Below are positions 13,880-25,092 of a stretch of 64,000 bases of DNA, in pieces. The DNA is from Tragulus kanchil (Eukaryota > Chordata > Mammalia > Artiodactyla > Tragulidae). The translations under genes and the position numbers were made by a program. The notes below the pieces were generated by a model that searched no databases, was not told the origin of the DNA, and saw nothing but the letters and a program-made list of their open reading frames with translations. Each line of letters starts with the position of its first letter. The first letter of the stretch is position 1. The stretch spans positions 169,595,979 through 169,659,978 of the forward strand of contig JAIOJX010000032.1 in the NCBI GenBank assembly GCA_022376925.1, given 5' to 3'.

Positions 13880-14766
13880 CAAACCAATATCACGTTCATT
13901 TAAAACAGCAAAACATTTAATACACAAAATTCAACCTCTCCGAATTTCATTAAAGTAGAACACTATTCATTAGATTTATTTCTATGATAAAAAGTCTAAG
14001 GAATCTAACATCCATAACTTTATACTGGAAGATATATTCAAGTGGTTTTTTGTTCCATCCAAAAAGAAAGACAAATCAAGGTAGGAACTAAACACACACT
14101 TCAAAACAAATACACCCTGTGACTACCTGTTCTTCCCTACTCCCGGGTAACCTCTAACAGCATTCTGAGGTGGGCTCCATTAGTCTCGAATCCTCACCAC
14201 GTCATACGTGGCGCCAGCCTGAGCAGGGCTCACTGAGACAAGGCAAGTGGAGACACAGCCCAGGCAGGTGGACAGTCCGGACACCTTGCACTCCTGCTCC
14301 CTTCCTGCGACCTAACCGCAGCTCCTCCCGGCACTGCAGGACGTCCGGAGAGCACGGCCGTGGGAGAGACGACGCTCCCCGAGGTGCTCAGCTGCTCGCC
14401 GAGCGGTGAGGCAGGCAGCAGTGAACAAGAAGCTCAGGGCCGCACTAATGGTGAGAACAGGAGTTTTAAGTCATTTTTATCGGCATCTAGTCGATTTACG
14501 GTGGTGTGCTGGTCTTTTCTGCTGCACCGCCAACTGAGTCCGCTGTACACACGCACACGTCTGCTCTGCTGTAGATTGTTTTCCCACACAGGCCACTGCA
14601 CAGCACTCAGCAGGGTCCCTGTGCTACACGGGAGGTCCCCACACAAGTTTCCTTTTAACAGAGTTTGTCTACGAAACTCAGTACTGGAACTGACAGCCTC
14701 CCCACACACGTCAGGACACGCACACCAAGGCAAGCCCCACCATTCGCCTCCTTCCAAGGCACCACA

Positions 14767-14814
14767 GACACCCCTGAACAAAGACACCCCCGAACAAAGA
14801 CACCCCTGAACAAG
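14767..14814. repeat. 16-bp tandem repeat, three units
   Basis: Units GACACCCCTGAACAAA at 14767, 14783 and 14799, with one C/T change and one terminal A/G change. Confidence 0.8.
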
Positions 14815-14900
14815 AGGCACGACCATCCCCAGCACTTTCAAAAAAAGGGTTGTCCTTTTTGTTCAGATGGAAAGAAAATAAATTTTAGAAAACAATTCCT

Positions 14901-15223
14901 GGGCTTCCCTGGTGGTCCAGTGGGTAAGGACACCGCCTTGCAGTGCAACGGGCGCTGGTTCAATCCCTGGCCTGGGAAGATCCCACGTGCCACGGAGCGG
15001 CTGGACCGATGTGTCCAATCACCGAGCCGGAGCTCTGGAGCGCATGAGCCCAGAGCCGGTGCTCTGCGACAACAGAGGCCACCGCGATGGGAGGCCCACA
15101 CGGGCCAAAGAACAAAGACGGATGAAAATAGACAAATGAAAGACCAATAGAAGTGGCCCGCCCGCTCCCCTCCCTCCCCACCCCACGCCCCCAAAATAAA
15201 TAAATAAATCTTTTTAAAAAAAA
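14901..15223 (+). mobile_element. CHR/SINE2-type SINE with a perfect 14-bp target-site duplication
   Basis: Flanked by AGAAAACAATTCCT at 14887-14900 and 15224-15237. Box A TGGTCCAGTGG is intact; box B reads GGTTCAATCCC. The perfect duplication suggests a fairly recent insertion. Confidence 0.9.
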
Positions 15224-15360
15224 AGAAAACAATTCCTATCAGAAGTTTAAGAGGCTGTGGACAGTTAGGTCACCCGACTTGTCCAGGAGGTGAGCCCCAT
15301 ACCAAGTCACCCACAGCGCGTGAACCAACTCTCCAAGGGAGCTGTAAAGGAATGGGCAAG

Positions 15361-17517
15361 GTACAGACGTGGTCTTCTGAGTTCCGACCTGTCACTTTCG
15401 CTTCTGGCAATAACCTAATAACTATGTTTCCAAGGGTCAACATCAGCATATATAATTTAAAACTAGAGTTGTTTCTTAAAAACTGAGAAATCAAGTAGAA
15501 ATTATAACACAAATAACCTCTTGAGTATTAGCAGATCCACATGTCGATACACTGGACTATTTATAGTACCTCAAATTGGCAAAAAGAGTGAGGATTAAAA
15601 ATATCAGGGGACAGACGGGGAGAGGGCTGCTAGGAAAGCGTCAGGTTTACCGAGAGGTAGTACCCGCGCGGCAGCCAAATGTCCCGGCCTGACGACAGCA
15701 AGGCGCGAGCACACTCCCAGGGCTCCGGTGAGCCGACGCACCGCCAGCTCCCCTCAGGTGGCATCCGTCACCAGCTCCGTCCACTCAGCCTGTGAAAGCC
15801 ACTCTCCCCACGCCAGGCACCGTGCTAAGCCCTGCACGTGTACCTCATTTAATCCTCAACTTGAAAGCAGGTGATGCTATTCCCATCTGGCAGGCGAGCA
15901 GACAGCCTCACACCTGCTCAGCGGCTCTGCCCACTTACCACACAGAAGCCGAGTGGCAGAGCCGGGATGTACGTAACCCTGGCAGCCCCGACGCCGCTGC
16001 CAGCCCCAGATGCCCGCAGCCCGCTGCCTACCTGACACCACCTCGTGGAGGCCCTCCGGCAACTTCTAAACAACGTGCGCAAAACCAAAATCAGAGGTTT
16101 GTTTCCTAAAAAGGTAACGAAAACTCAAGAAAGAACAGAGGAATCAAAACAACACTTTACACAAATTGAAGGGGTCTAACTCTTCAAACCCTTCATCTAG
16201 TCTTCTCCAGTCGTTTCTCAGGAAATGACAACACTAACCATGCAATTTTACAAGCCGGAAATCTCAGAATCATTCTGCTCCCCGTGTGATGGTGGAGGCG
16301 TCAAAGCCGCATCACAAGCAAGACTGGGGCAAGCGATGAGCACTTTAGAGAAAGACAAACAGATGAAAAAGACTAGAGATTGCACAAAAGGGTGGTGTGG
16401 CGACTCTGTAGCTGCAAGGCCATGGGAGACTGTGGGTGGGGGCACGTACAGACGTGGTCTTCTGAGTTCCGACCTGTCACTTTCCCTTCTGGCAATAACC
16501 TAATAACTATGTTTCCAAGGGTCAACATCAGCATATATAATTTAAAACTAGAGTTGTTTCTTAAAAACTGAGAAATCAAGTAGAAATTATAACACAAATA
16601 ACCTCTTGAGTATTAGCAGATCCACATGTCGATACACTGGACTATTTATAGTACCTCAAATTGGCAAAAAGAGTGAGGATTAAAAATATCAGGGGACAGA
16701 CGGGGAGAGGGCTGCTAGGAAAGCGTCAGGTTTACCGAGAGGTAGTACCCGCGCGGCAGCCAAATGTCCCGGCCTGACGACAGCAAGGCGCGAGCACACT
16801 CCCAGGGCTCCGGTGAGCCGACGCACCGCCAGCTCCCTCAGGTGGCATCCGTCACCAGCTCCGTCCACTCAGCCTGTGAAAGCCACTCTCCCACGCCAGG
16901 CACCGTGCTAAGCCCTGCACGTGTACCTCATTTAATCCTCAACTTGAAAGCAGGTGATGCTATTCCCATCTGGCAGGCGAGCAGACAGCCTCACACCTGC
17001 TCAGCGGCTCTGCCCACTTACCACACAGAAGCCGAGTGGCAGAGCCGGGATGTACGTAACCCTGGCAGCCCGGCGCGCTGCCAGCCCCAGATGCCCGCAG
17101 CCCGCTGCCTACCTGACACCACCTCGTGGAGGCCCTCCGGCAACTTCTAAACAACGTGCGCAAAACCAAAATCAGAGGTTTGTTTCCTAAAAAGGTAACG
17201 AAAACTCAAGAAAGAACAGAGGAATCAAAACAACACTTTACACAAATTGAAGGGGTCTAACTCTTCAAACCCTTCATCTAGTCTTCTCCAGTCGTTTCTC
17301 AGGAAATGACAACACTAACCATGCAATTTTACAAGCCGGAAATCTCAGAATCATTCTGCTCCCCGTGTGATGGTGGAGGCGTCAAAGCCGCATCACAAGC
17401 AAGACTGGGGCAAGCGATGAGCACTTTAGAGAAAGACAAACAGATGAAAAAGACTAGAGATTGCACAAAAGGGGGTGGTGTGGCGACCTCTGTAGCTGCA
17501 AGGCCATGGGAGACTGT
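15361..17517. repeat. Tandem doublet 4 (copies 15361-16433 and 16446-17517)
   Basis: Offset about 1085 bp with 12 bp of filler (GGGTGGGGGCAC). It contains a MIR. C-run and G-run contractions are seen in both copies. Its second copy overlaps the first copy of doublet 5. Confidence 0.95.
15815..15980 (+). mobile_element. MIR element
   Basis: Contains CAGGCACCGTGCTAAGCCCT, TCATTTAATCCTCAACTTGA and GAGTGGCAGAGCCGGGAT, the standard MIR landmarks in order. It is repeated near 16899-17060 by doublet 4. Confidence 0.85.
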
Positions 17518-19756
17518 TCCGAGGAGCAGAGCCCTGAACGAAGCCCGGAGCAACGCAAGGAGCCTGTCGCGGGAAGACGCGGGCAGGAATGGAGGCCGGC
17601 GGGGACTCCAGGCGGGAGACAGGCCCACAGCGGAGGCCCCAGATGGAAAGCAGTCTGGTGTCCACGGGACACAGAAAAGCGCCAACGTGTCCAGAATGCG
17701 GTGACAGAGAGCGGAGGGGAGCCGGGGCCATGGGGCACACTCGGGGAGCCCCGCGCCAGGGGAAACACCCTCCTTCGAGAGCCGCCCGCCCGTGTGCGCA
17801 CTGATCACCACAGTGGACATGCGCTCAGGCTCCGCCATCCAGAAGCACTAACCACACCCCACCTCACGCCAGGTGCTCTCGTAGGTGCGAGAATAAATGC
17901 CCAGCGCCAAAGACAGGAGGCCACGAGACCACACACAGGCGGCTGCTGCAGCACCTCCAGCAAGAGACGGTGGCAGTCTGCTCAGGCCAGGGTGGTGACC
18001 GTGGACTCCGTGAGACACTCCTTTTCTAGAAACACTTGATGGTACAGTTGCTAGGACATTAGACACACATCCCCGCTACCTGAGGGCAGTCGGCTCCGGG
18101 CAGAGAAGACAGACTTCAGGATTTACTCAAGGTAGCAACAAACGAGGAAGCAACCTTACACTCCCCGGGTCCAGCTCCACAGCCAGGCTGCTCGGCTCCA
18201 GGCCGCCGGCACATACCGTCACCAAATGCATCCCCTGCCCAAAGTCAAGCTCCCGGTCTTCCCAAGCCAGTTCTCCTGTGGTCCGGCCTTTCTCAGAGGA
18301 TGGCAACACCTCAAAACTGCTCAGCCAGAGACGGGGTGTCCCAGCACCTGCTCCCACCACTGGCGGACCCGGCTACCTCTCAGTCACACGTCCTGCCCTC
18401 CACTGCTGATTACGCCTCCCCCACTGCCACTGTCCTGGTCCAGACCACCGTCCTCTCTCCTGTTTGGACGCCGGGCTAGACAGGATTCTCCAGAGACACA
18501 GAATCGGATGTGAGTATATAAAGTTGATCCCTGACCTCCCTGTTTCTGCCCTGGGCCCCTTCGTTCATTCAGCTGGCAGTGAGCCTGCCGGAGAAGGACA
18601 AACAGATGAAAAAGACTAGAGATTGCACAAAAGGGGGTGGTGTGGCGACCTCTGTAGCTGCAAGGCCATGGGAGACTGTTCCGAGGAGCAGAGCCCTGAA
18701 CGAAGCCCGGAGCAACGCAAGGAGCCTGTCGCGGGAAGACGCGGGCAGGAATGGAGGCCGGCGGGGACTCCAGGCGGGAGACAGGCCCACAGCGGAGGCC
18801 CCAGATGGAAAGCAGTCTGGTGTCCACGGGACACAGAAAAGCGCCAACGTGTCCAGAATGCGGTGACAGAGAGCGGAGGGGAGCCGGGGCCATGGGGCAC
18901 ACTCGGGGAGCCCCGCGCCAGGGGAAACACCCTCCTTCGAGAGCCGCCCGCCCGTGTGCGCACTGATCACCACAGTGGACATGCGCTCAGGCTCCGCCAT
19001 CCAGAAGCACTAACCACACCCCACCTCACGCCAGGTGCTCTCGTAGGTGCGAGAATAAATGCCCAGCGCCAAAGACAGGAGGCCACGAGACCACACACAG
19101 GCGGCTGCTGCAGCACCTCCAGCAAGAGACGGTGGCAGTCTGCTCAGGCCAGGGTGGTGACCGTGGACTCCGTGAGACACTCCTTTTCTAGAAACACTTG
19201 ATGGTACAGTTGCTAGGACATTAGACACACATCCCCGCTACCTGAGGGCAGTCGGCTCCGGGCAGAGAAGACAGACTTCAGGATTTACTCAAGGTAGCAA
19301 CAAACGAGGAAGCAACCTTACACTCCCCGGGTCCAGCTCCACAGCCAGGCTGCTCGGCTCCAGGCCGCCGGCACATACCGTCACCAAATGCATCCCCTGC
19401 CCAAAGTCAAGCTCCCGGTCTTCCCAAGCCAGTTCTCCTGTGGTCCGGCCTTTCTCAGAGGATGGCAACACCTCAAAAATGCTCAGCCAGAGACGGGGTG
19501 TCCCAGCACCTGCTCCCACCACTGGCGGACCCGGCTACCTCTCAGTCACACGTCCTGCCCTCCACTGCTGATTACGCCTCCCCCACTGCCACTGTCCTGG
19601 TCCAGACCACCGTCCTCTCTCCTGTTTGGACGCCGGGCTAGACAGGATTCTCCAGAGACACAGAATCGGATGTGAGTATATAAAGTTGATCCCTGACCTC
19701 CCTGTTTCTGCCCTGGGCCCCTTCAGTTCATTCAGCTGGCAGTGAGCCTGCCGGAG
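17431..19756. repeat. Tandem doublet 5 (copies 17431-18593 and 18594-19756)
   Basis: Offset 1162-1163 bp, abutting. Because it overlaps doublet 4, about 85 bp (at about 16350, 17431 and 18597) is present three times. The copies differ only at a few sites, such as CTCAAAACT against CTCAAAAAT. Confidence 0.95.
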
Positions 19757-20160
19757 TGGGAACCACACCCCGCAGCTTGCCCAGAGCTGCCACGTGCCCT
19801 CTGGGGCCTCCCCTCCAGGGACGCCCGGATGTGCAGGCACGCAGCTTCCCACTGAGACTCAAGTGGGAGGAATGAAGAGGCAGAACACCGGCAGGGAAGC
19901 TACTCTGTATGCTAGGAATAGTGGATACATATCAACATACTTTGTCCAAACCCACAGACTGCACACTGCCAGGAACGAACCCTCTGTCCTATCTATGCAT
20001 TTGGTTAACAATAATGTATCCGTACTGGTTTCCCAGTTTTAACAAACGTACCATGCTAAAGCAACATACTAGCAATAAGGAACACTGTCAGGAGCACAGT
20101 AGACTCATGGGACTCTACTTTCCACTCAACTGCTCTTAAAAATTAAAAATAATCATAATA

Positions 20161-20432
20161 GGGCTTCGCTGGTGGTCCACTGGGTAAAGAGTCCGCCTTG
20201 CACTGCAAGGGGCGCCGGTTCGATCCCTGGCCTGGGAAGATCCCACGTGCCGCGGAGCAGCTGGACCACTGTGTCCAATTACCGAGCCGGAGCTCTGGAG
20301 CGCATGCGCCCAGAGGTGGTGCTCTGCAAGGAGAGAGGCCGCTGCAATGGGAGGCCCACACAGGCCAAAGAATAAAAACGGCCGAAAATAAGTGAACAAA
20401 GAAACCAATAAAAGAGGCCAAAATTTAAAAGA
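20161..20432 (+). mobile_element. CHR/SINE2-type SINE
   Basis: Begins GGGCTTCGCTGGTGGTCCAC. Box B GGTTCGATCCC is intact. Flanked by AATAATCATAATA direct repeats. Confidence 0.85.
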
Positions 20433-20664
20433 ATAATAATCATAATAAAGCCTATCAATTAAAAGGTTCTACACTGACCTAAACCCTGCACTGGGTCCAC
20501 AGCTGGCAGGGAGACGTTAGCCTGGTCCATGGCATGGACTGGGGCTCGCCTCGTGTCCAGCCACCTCGCCAGAGCAGCCGCGGCCAGGGGCGTGGTCCGC
20601 TGGGCTCGGGAGGCACAGACCCGCACCTGCGCCCACCCGCCTCTCCCCTCCCCCAGCCTCCTAC

Positions 20665-20927
20665 CTCCAGGGCAGCGCCAGCCTGGCCTGGTCTGGAGCC
20701 TGAGCCCGTTCCAGGGCCTGGGCCTGGGCCTGGCCCTGCGTCATGGCCGGAGCCTCGGCCTGGTCCTCGGCCTCCGGGCCCGAGCCGGCGGCCTCCCCGC
20801 GCTGTGCCTCCTCCCGGGCGGCCTCGGCAGGGAAGACAGGCGGCAAGCCAAGGAGCTCCACATTGGTCACCGTCTTGCCGATGGTGAACCAATCATTGAT
20901 CTGGTCGACGGTGAGCTTGCACAGCAT
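20665..20927 (-). CDS. TDRD9: TDRD9 coding exon 1 (N-terminus of Tudor domain-containing protein 9)
   Basis: TDRD9 is a germline DExH-box helicase with a Tudor domain that acts with PIWI proteins in the piRNA pathway to silence transposons in male germ cells. Only the N-terminal 87 codons plus 2 nt are here; the helicase and Tudor domains would lie outside the window, past position 1. Read on the minus strand, the protein opens MLCKLTVDQINDWFTIGKTV and continues TNVELLG, a stretch I recognise as the conserved TDRD9 N-terminus. It then runs into an Ala/Gln/Glu-rich tail that includes QAQAQA. The start is the ATG at 20927, where similarity to the family begins; an in-frame ATG at 21047 is upstream of it. 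The exon ends at a consensus donor (AG|GTAG, GT at 20664-20663) in phase 2. A truncated second copy lies at 21876-22016. Exon identity is strong; the TSS is not determined. Confidence 0.88.
20700..20750. repeat. GGGCCT hexanucleotide-like run in TDRD9 exon 1
   Basis: Imperfect GGGCCT repeats on the plus strand. On the coding strand they specify the QAQAQA tract of the TDRD9 N-terminus. Confidence 0.6.
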
Positions 20928-21290
20928 GTTTGCCTCTGCGCGGCCAGCTGCCTCAACCGCCGGTCTGAGCAGTAGGCACCGGGCAAGCGGGGCCAGACGA
21001 CGACGCAGACGCTGCGTGCCTGCGTCCCCACGCCACAAGCCCTCCAATCAGGGCCCTCCACCAGGCACACCACCATGCCGCTGGCCCCGCCCCACCACAA
21101 ATCCTCCAATCAGGGCCCTTCACCTGGCACGCACTCCTGACCACGTGCTGCTGGCCCCGCCCCTCTGCAAGTCCTCCAATCACAGCCCTTCACGCGCCGC
21201 GCTGCGGGGAGCCCACGCTGCCAGGTGCCCCCGCCCTCCTTCGCACTGCGCTGGGCGGGTGGCGAGTGCTGCTTTCCCGCCCCGACAGAG
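20928..21290 (-). promoter_or_regulatory. TDRD9: TDRD9 5' UTR/promoter with three CCAAT boxes and GC boxes
   Basis: CpG-rich sequence directly upstream of the TDRD9 start. Plus-strand CCAAT boxes at 21044-21048, 21106-21110 and 21176-21180 are spaced 62 and 70 bp. Each sits in the phrase TCCTCCAATCA or close to it, and the second and third are preceded by CCCCGCCC boxes (about 21085-21092 and 21155-21162). An E-box CACGTG is at 21142-21147, and a MYB-type CAACCG is at 20954-20959 in the 5' UTR. NF-Y, SP/KLF and MAX-type factors are the usual readers of these motifs. A-MYB controls many pachytene piRNA-pathway genes; its use here is inference. No TATA box is evident. The whole block recurs about 1089 bp further upstream as part of a doublet. 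Confidence 0.6.
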
Positions 21291-21875
21291 TCCAGGCGGC
21301 TCGGGGCTCCGCTGTCCAAAGTTGGGAAGTGAGTTCTTTAGGGTCCCTGCGGCCGTCTGGGGGCGGGCCCAGCGTCAGAGAACCCAGGATGTCCAAGAGC
21401 AAGGCCTCCAGTGTCTCTCCAACCTCCTCCTCTGAGCAGTACTCCATCTGGGCCTGGCACTCAGGGCCGAGAGGGACAAACGTTTGTCGCGCACAGCCGG
21501 GTACAGGGTCGCGGTGATAGACCTCAAGGACGGGAAGATGGAAGGCGAACCGGAGCCTTCAGACCTCGGTCCCCTTGCACCTAATTCGGGGAAAGGAGCA
21601 AGGAAGTCAGGGAAGGCTTCTTGGAGAAAATGACACGTGGACACCTGCCTGGGAACGGGACAAGCTGGGCGAAGGAAGACTCGGAGCAAGAGGTGATCCG
21701 CCGCGAGGCCTGAAGGCAGTGAGCCTCGTAGCCCAGGAGGAGCTGGACGAAACCCGGGCTAAAACTTGGCTACACTGAGTTCTTCCTTCCTTGATCGGGG
21801 CAGTGTCCTCCCACAGCTGAATAGAAACAGGTGGTAAGAGGTTCAGGGGGGTGGGGAAAACCCCGGCGAAAGGTA

Positions 21876-22016
21876 GGCGGCCTCCCCGCGCTGTGCCTCC
21901 TCCCGGGCGGCCTCGGCAGGGAAGACAGGCGGCAAGCCAAGGAGCTCCACATTGGTCACCGTCTTGCCGATGGTGAACCAATCATTGATCTGGTCGACGG
22001 TGAGCTTGCACAGCAT
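21876..22016 (-). pseudogene. Truncated second copy of TDRD9 exon 1
   Basis: This repeats the start of TDRD9 exon 1 from the ATG (here at 22016) through about 47 codons. The sequence then leaves the homology at the doublet join near 21876 and runs into an unrelated stop with no splice donor. It is the truncated product of the 20787-21847 / 21876-22947 doublet and most likely an assembly duplicate rather than a biological pseudogene. Confidence 0.8.
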
Positions 22017-22841
22017 GTTTGCCTCTGCGCGGCCAGCTGCCTCAACCGCCGGTCTGAGCAGTAGGCACCGGGCAAGCGGGGCCAGACGACGACGCAGACG
22101 CTGCGTGCCTGCGTCCCCACGCCACAAGCCCTCCAATCAGGGCCCTCCACCAGGCACACCACCATGCCGCTGGCCCCGCCCCACCACAAATCCTCCAATC
22201 AGGGCCCTTCACCTGGCACGCACTCCTGACCACGTGCTGCTGGCCCCGCCCCTCTGCAAGTCCTCCAATCACAGCCCTTCACGCGCCGCGCTGCGGGGAG
22301 CCCACGCTGCCAGGTGCCCCCGCCCTCCTTCGCACTGCGCTGGGCGGGTGGCGAGTGCTGCTTTCCCGCCCCGACAGAGTCCAGGCGGCTCGGGGCTCCG
22401 CTGTCCAAAGTTGGGAAGTGAGTTCTTTAGGGTCCCTGCGGCCGTCTGGGGGCGGGCCCAGCGTCAGAGAACCCAGGATGTCCAAGAGCAAGGCCTCCAG
22501 TGTCTCTCCAACCTCCTCCTCTGAGCAGTACTCCATCTGGGCCTGGCACTCAGGGCCGAGAGGGACAAACGTTTGTCGCGCACAGCCGGGTACAGGGTCG
22601 CGGTGATAGACCTCAAGGACGGGAAGATGGAAGGCGAACCGGAGCCTTCAGACCTCGGTCCCCTTGCACCTAATTCGGGGAAAGGAGCAAGGAAGTCAGG
22701 GAAGGCTTCTTGGAGAAAATGACACGTGGACACCTGCCTGGGAACGGGGACAAGCTGGGCGAAGGAAGACTCGGAGCAAGAGGTGATCCGCCGACGAAGG
22801 CCTGAAGGCAGTGAGCCTCGTAGCCCAGGGGAGGAGCTGGA

Positions 22842-25092
22842 CGAAACCCCGGGGGGCTAAAACTTGGCTACACTGAGTTCTTCCTTCCTTGATCGGGGGC
22901 AGTGTCCTCCCCACAGCTGAATAGAAACAGGTGGTAAGAGGTTCAGGTTTGGAGGTCATCAGCAAATGGAGGGCGGTTAAAATCCTCCGAGTAGCTGAAA
23001 AGGTCCAGGCCAGAGCAAGTGAAGATGAACAGAAGCTAGGAAACAGCCCGGAAGGAGAGGCAGAGAGGGAAAACTCCAGCCGAAATTGACGTTACTGCAG
23101 GCCAGCCTTCACACCAGTGCCCAGGGCAGTGCTGGCACGATGTGGGCTCCCAGGAGGGAGCCCTGTGAAGGACTGCGTGGAGGCACGGAAGAGCATGGCA
23201 CTGAGCAACATACGAGGGCCAGTCAGTTCAGGACTGGGCGATGCCCAGAGAGTGGCGCAGACAGAAGCCAGAGGGCTGGCCCAGCTGCTGGTTACTTACA
23301 AAAAAGGCTAACCCAGCGAGGTACTGAGCTGGAGTTCCAGGTCCTATCTTGGCCACCCCACCAACATATTTGGAGCACTGGGCCTTTTTTGGATTTTTTT
23401 TTTTTTTTATGCCTGCCAATGCAGGAGACACAGGCTCAATCTCTTTTTTTTAATTTCTTTTTATTTTTCAGCTCTGGTTCTGAAGGGGAAGAGGGGCGGG
23501 CAGGCCACTTCTATTGGTCTTTATCTCTTTTCATCCATCCCCATTCTTCGGCCCGTGTGGGCCTCCCATCGCAGTGGCCTCTCTCGCTGCAGAGCACCGG
23601 CTCTGGGCGCATGCGCTCCAGAGCTCCGGCTCTGTAGTTGGACACATCGGTCCAGCCACTCCGCGGCACGTGGGATCCTCCCAGGCCGGGGGTTGAACCA
23701 GCGCCCCTTGCACTGCAAGGCGGTGTCCTTTCCGACTGGACCACCAGGGAAACCGGCAGGCAGATTCTTTACCACTGAGCCACCAGGGGAGCCCAAAACC
23801 AGATAAAGCACTATAGTATTTTATAACAATAGAAGGTAGCTGGAGATACTGCATGCTAACAGACAATATGTTATATAACCCCAGAGTGAGGGGTCAGCAG
23901 AGCCTGTGACCAGGCCACCTGTTAGACCAGGAGCTTTCCCATGGAAGCCTTCCAGTGGACTGCTGGGTTTGGACCAAGCTGATACGAAACCCGGGCTAAA
24001 ACTTGGGTTCCTTGATCGGGGGCAGTGTCCTCCCCACAGCTGAATAGAAACAGGTGGTAAGAGGTTCAGGTTTGGAGGTCATCAGCAAATGGAGGGCGGT
24101 TAAAATCCTCCGAGTAGCTGAAAAGGTCCAGGCCAGAGCAAGTGAAGATGAACAGAAGCTAGGAAACAGCCCGGCAGGAGAGGCAGAGAGGAAAACTCCA
24201 GCCGAAATTGACGTTACTGCAGGCCAGCCTTCACACCAGTGCCCAGGGCAGTGCTGGCACGATGTGGGCTCCCAGGAGGGAGCCCTGTGAAGGACTGCGT
24301 GGAGGCACGGAAGAGCATGGCACTGAGCAACATACGAGGGCCAGTCAGTTCAGGACTGGGCGATGCCCAGAGAGTGGCGCAGACAGAAGCCAGAGGGCTG
24401 GCCCAGCTGCTGGTTACTTACAAAAAAGGCTAACCCAGCGAGGTACTGAGCTGGAGTTCCAGGTCCTATCTTGGCCACCCCACCAACATATTTGGAGCAC
24501 TGGGCCTTTTTTGGATTTTTTTTTTTTTTTATGCCTGCCAATGCAGGAGACACAGGCTCAATCTCTTTTTTTTAATTTCTTTTTATTTTTCAGCTCTGGT
24601 TCTGAAGGGGAAGAGGGGCGGGCAGGCCACTTCTATTGGTCTTTATCTCTTTTCATCCATCCCCATTCTTCGGCCCGTGTGGGCCTCCCATCGCAGTGGC
24701 CTCTCTCGCTGCAGAGCACCGGCTCTGGGCGCATGCGCTCCAGAGCTCCGGCTCTGTAGTTGGACACATCGGTCCAGCCACTCCGCGGCACGTGGGATCC
24801 TCCCAGGCCGGGGGTTGAACCAGCGCCCCTTGCACTGCAAGGCGGTGTCCTTTCCGACTGGACCACCAGGGAAACCGGCAGGCAGATTCTTTACCACTGA
24901 GCCACCAGGGGAGCCCAAAAACCAGATAAAGCACTATAGTATTTTATAACAATAGAAGGTAGCTGGAGATACTGCATGCTAACAGACAATATGTTATATA
25001 ACCCCAGAGTGAGGGGTCAGCAGAGCCTGTGACCAGGCCACCTGTTAGACCAGGAGCTTTCCCATGGAAGCCTTCCAGTGGACTGCTGGGTT
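22842..25092. repeat. Tandem doublet 7 (copies 22842-23969 and 23984-25092)
   Basis: Offset 1123 bp. The head of the second copy lacks about 20 bp (the CTACACTGAGTTC stretch) present in the first. It contains antisense SINEs. It overlaps doublets 6 and 8 at its two ends. Confidence 0.95.
23385..23795 (-). mobile_element. Composite SINE cluster (antisense CHR/SINE2 plus Bov-tA fragments)
   Basis: The main antisense SINE spans about 23489-23751. It is followed by a Bov-tA end (TTTACCACTGAGCCACCAGG), and a forward fragment lies at 23408-23440 next to T-runs. It is repeated about 1122 bp later (24507-24917) by doublet 7. Confidence 0.75.

Larger units (their letters stand above)
20787..22947. 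repeat. Tandem doublet 6 (copies 20787-21847 and 21876-22947)
   Basis: Offset 1089 bp rising to 1100. It contains part of TDRD9 exon 1 and its promoter. The last 150 bp of the first copy have many contracted homopolymers relative to the second (for example CGAAACCCGGGC against CGAAACCCCGGGGGGC). About 28 bp of G/C-rich filler separates them. Confidence 0.95.

Noticed and set aside
14912..15139. Recurrent 75-codon frame beginning MVQWVRTPPCSARGAGSIPG, seen at many places
   Set aside because: Translation of the CHR/SINE2 SINE body; not a gene family.
20928..21047. TDRD9 start at the upstream in-frame ATG (21047)
   Set aside because: The 40 extra residues match nothing I recall in TDRD9, while the conserved N-terminus begins at 20927.
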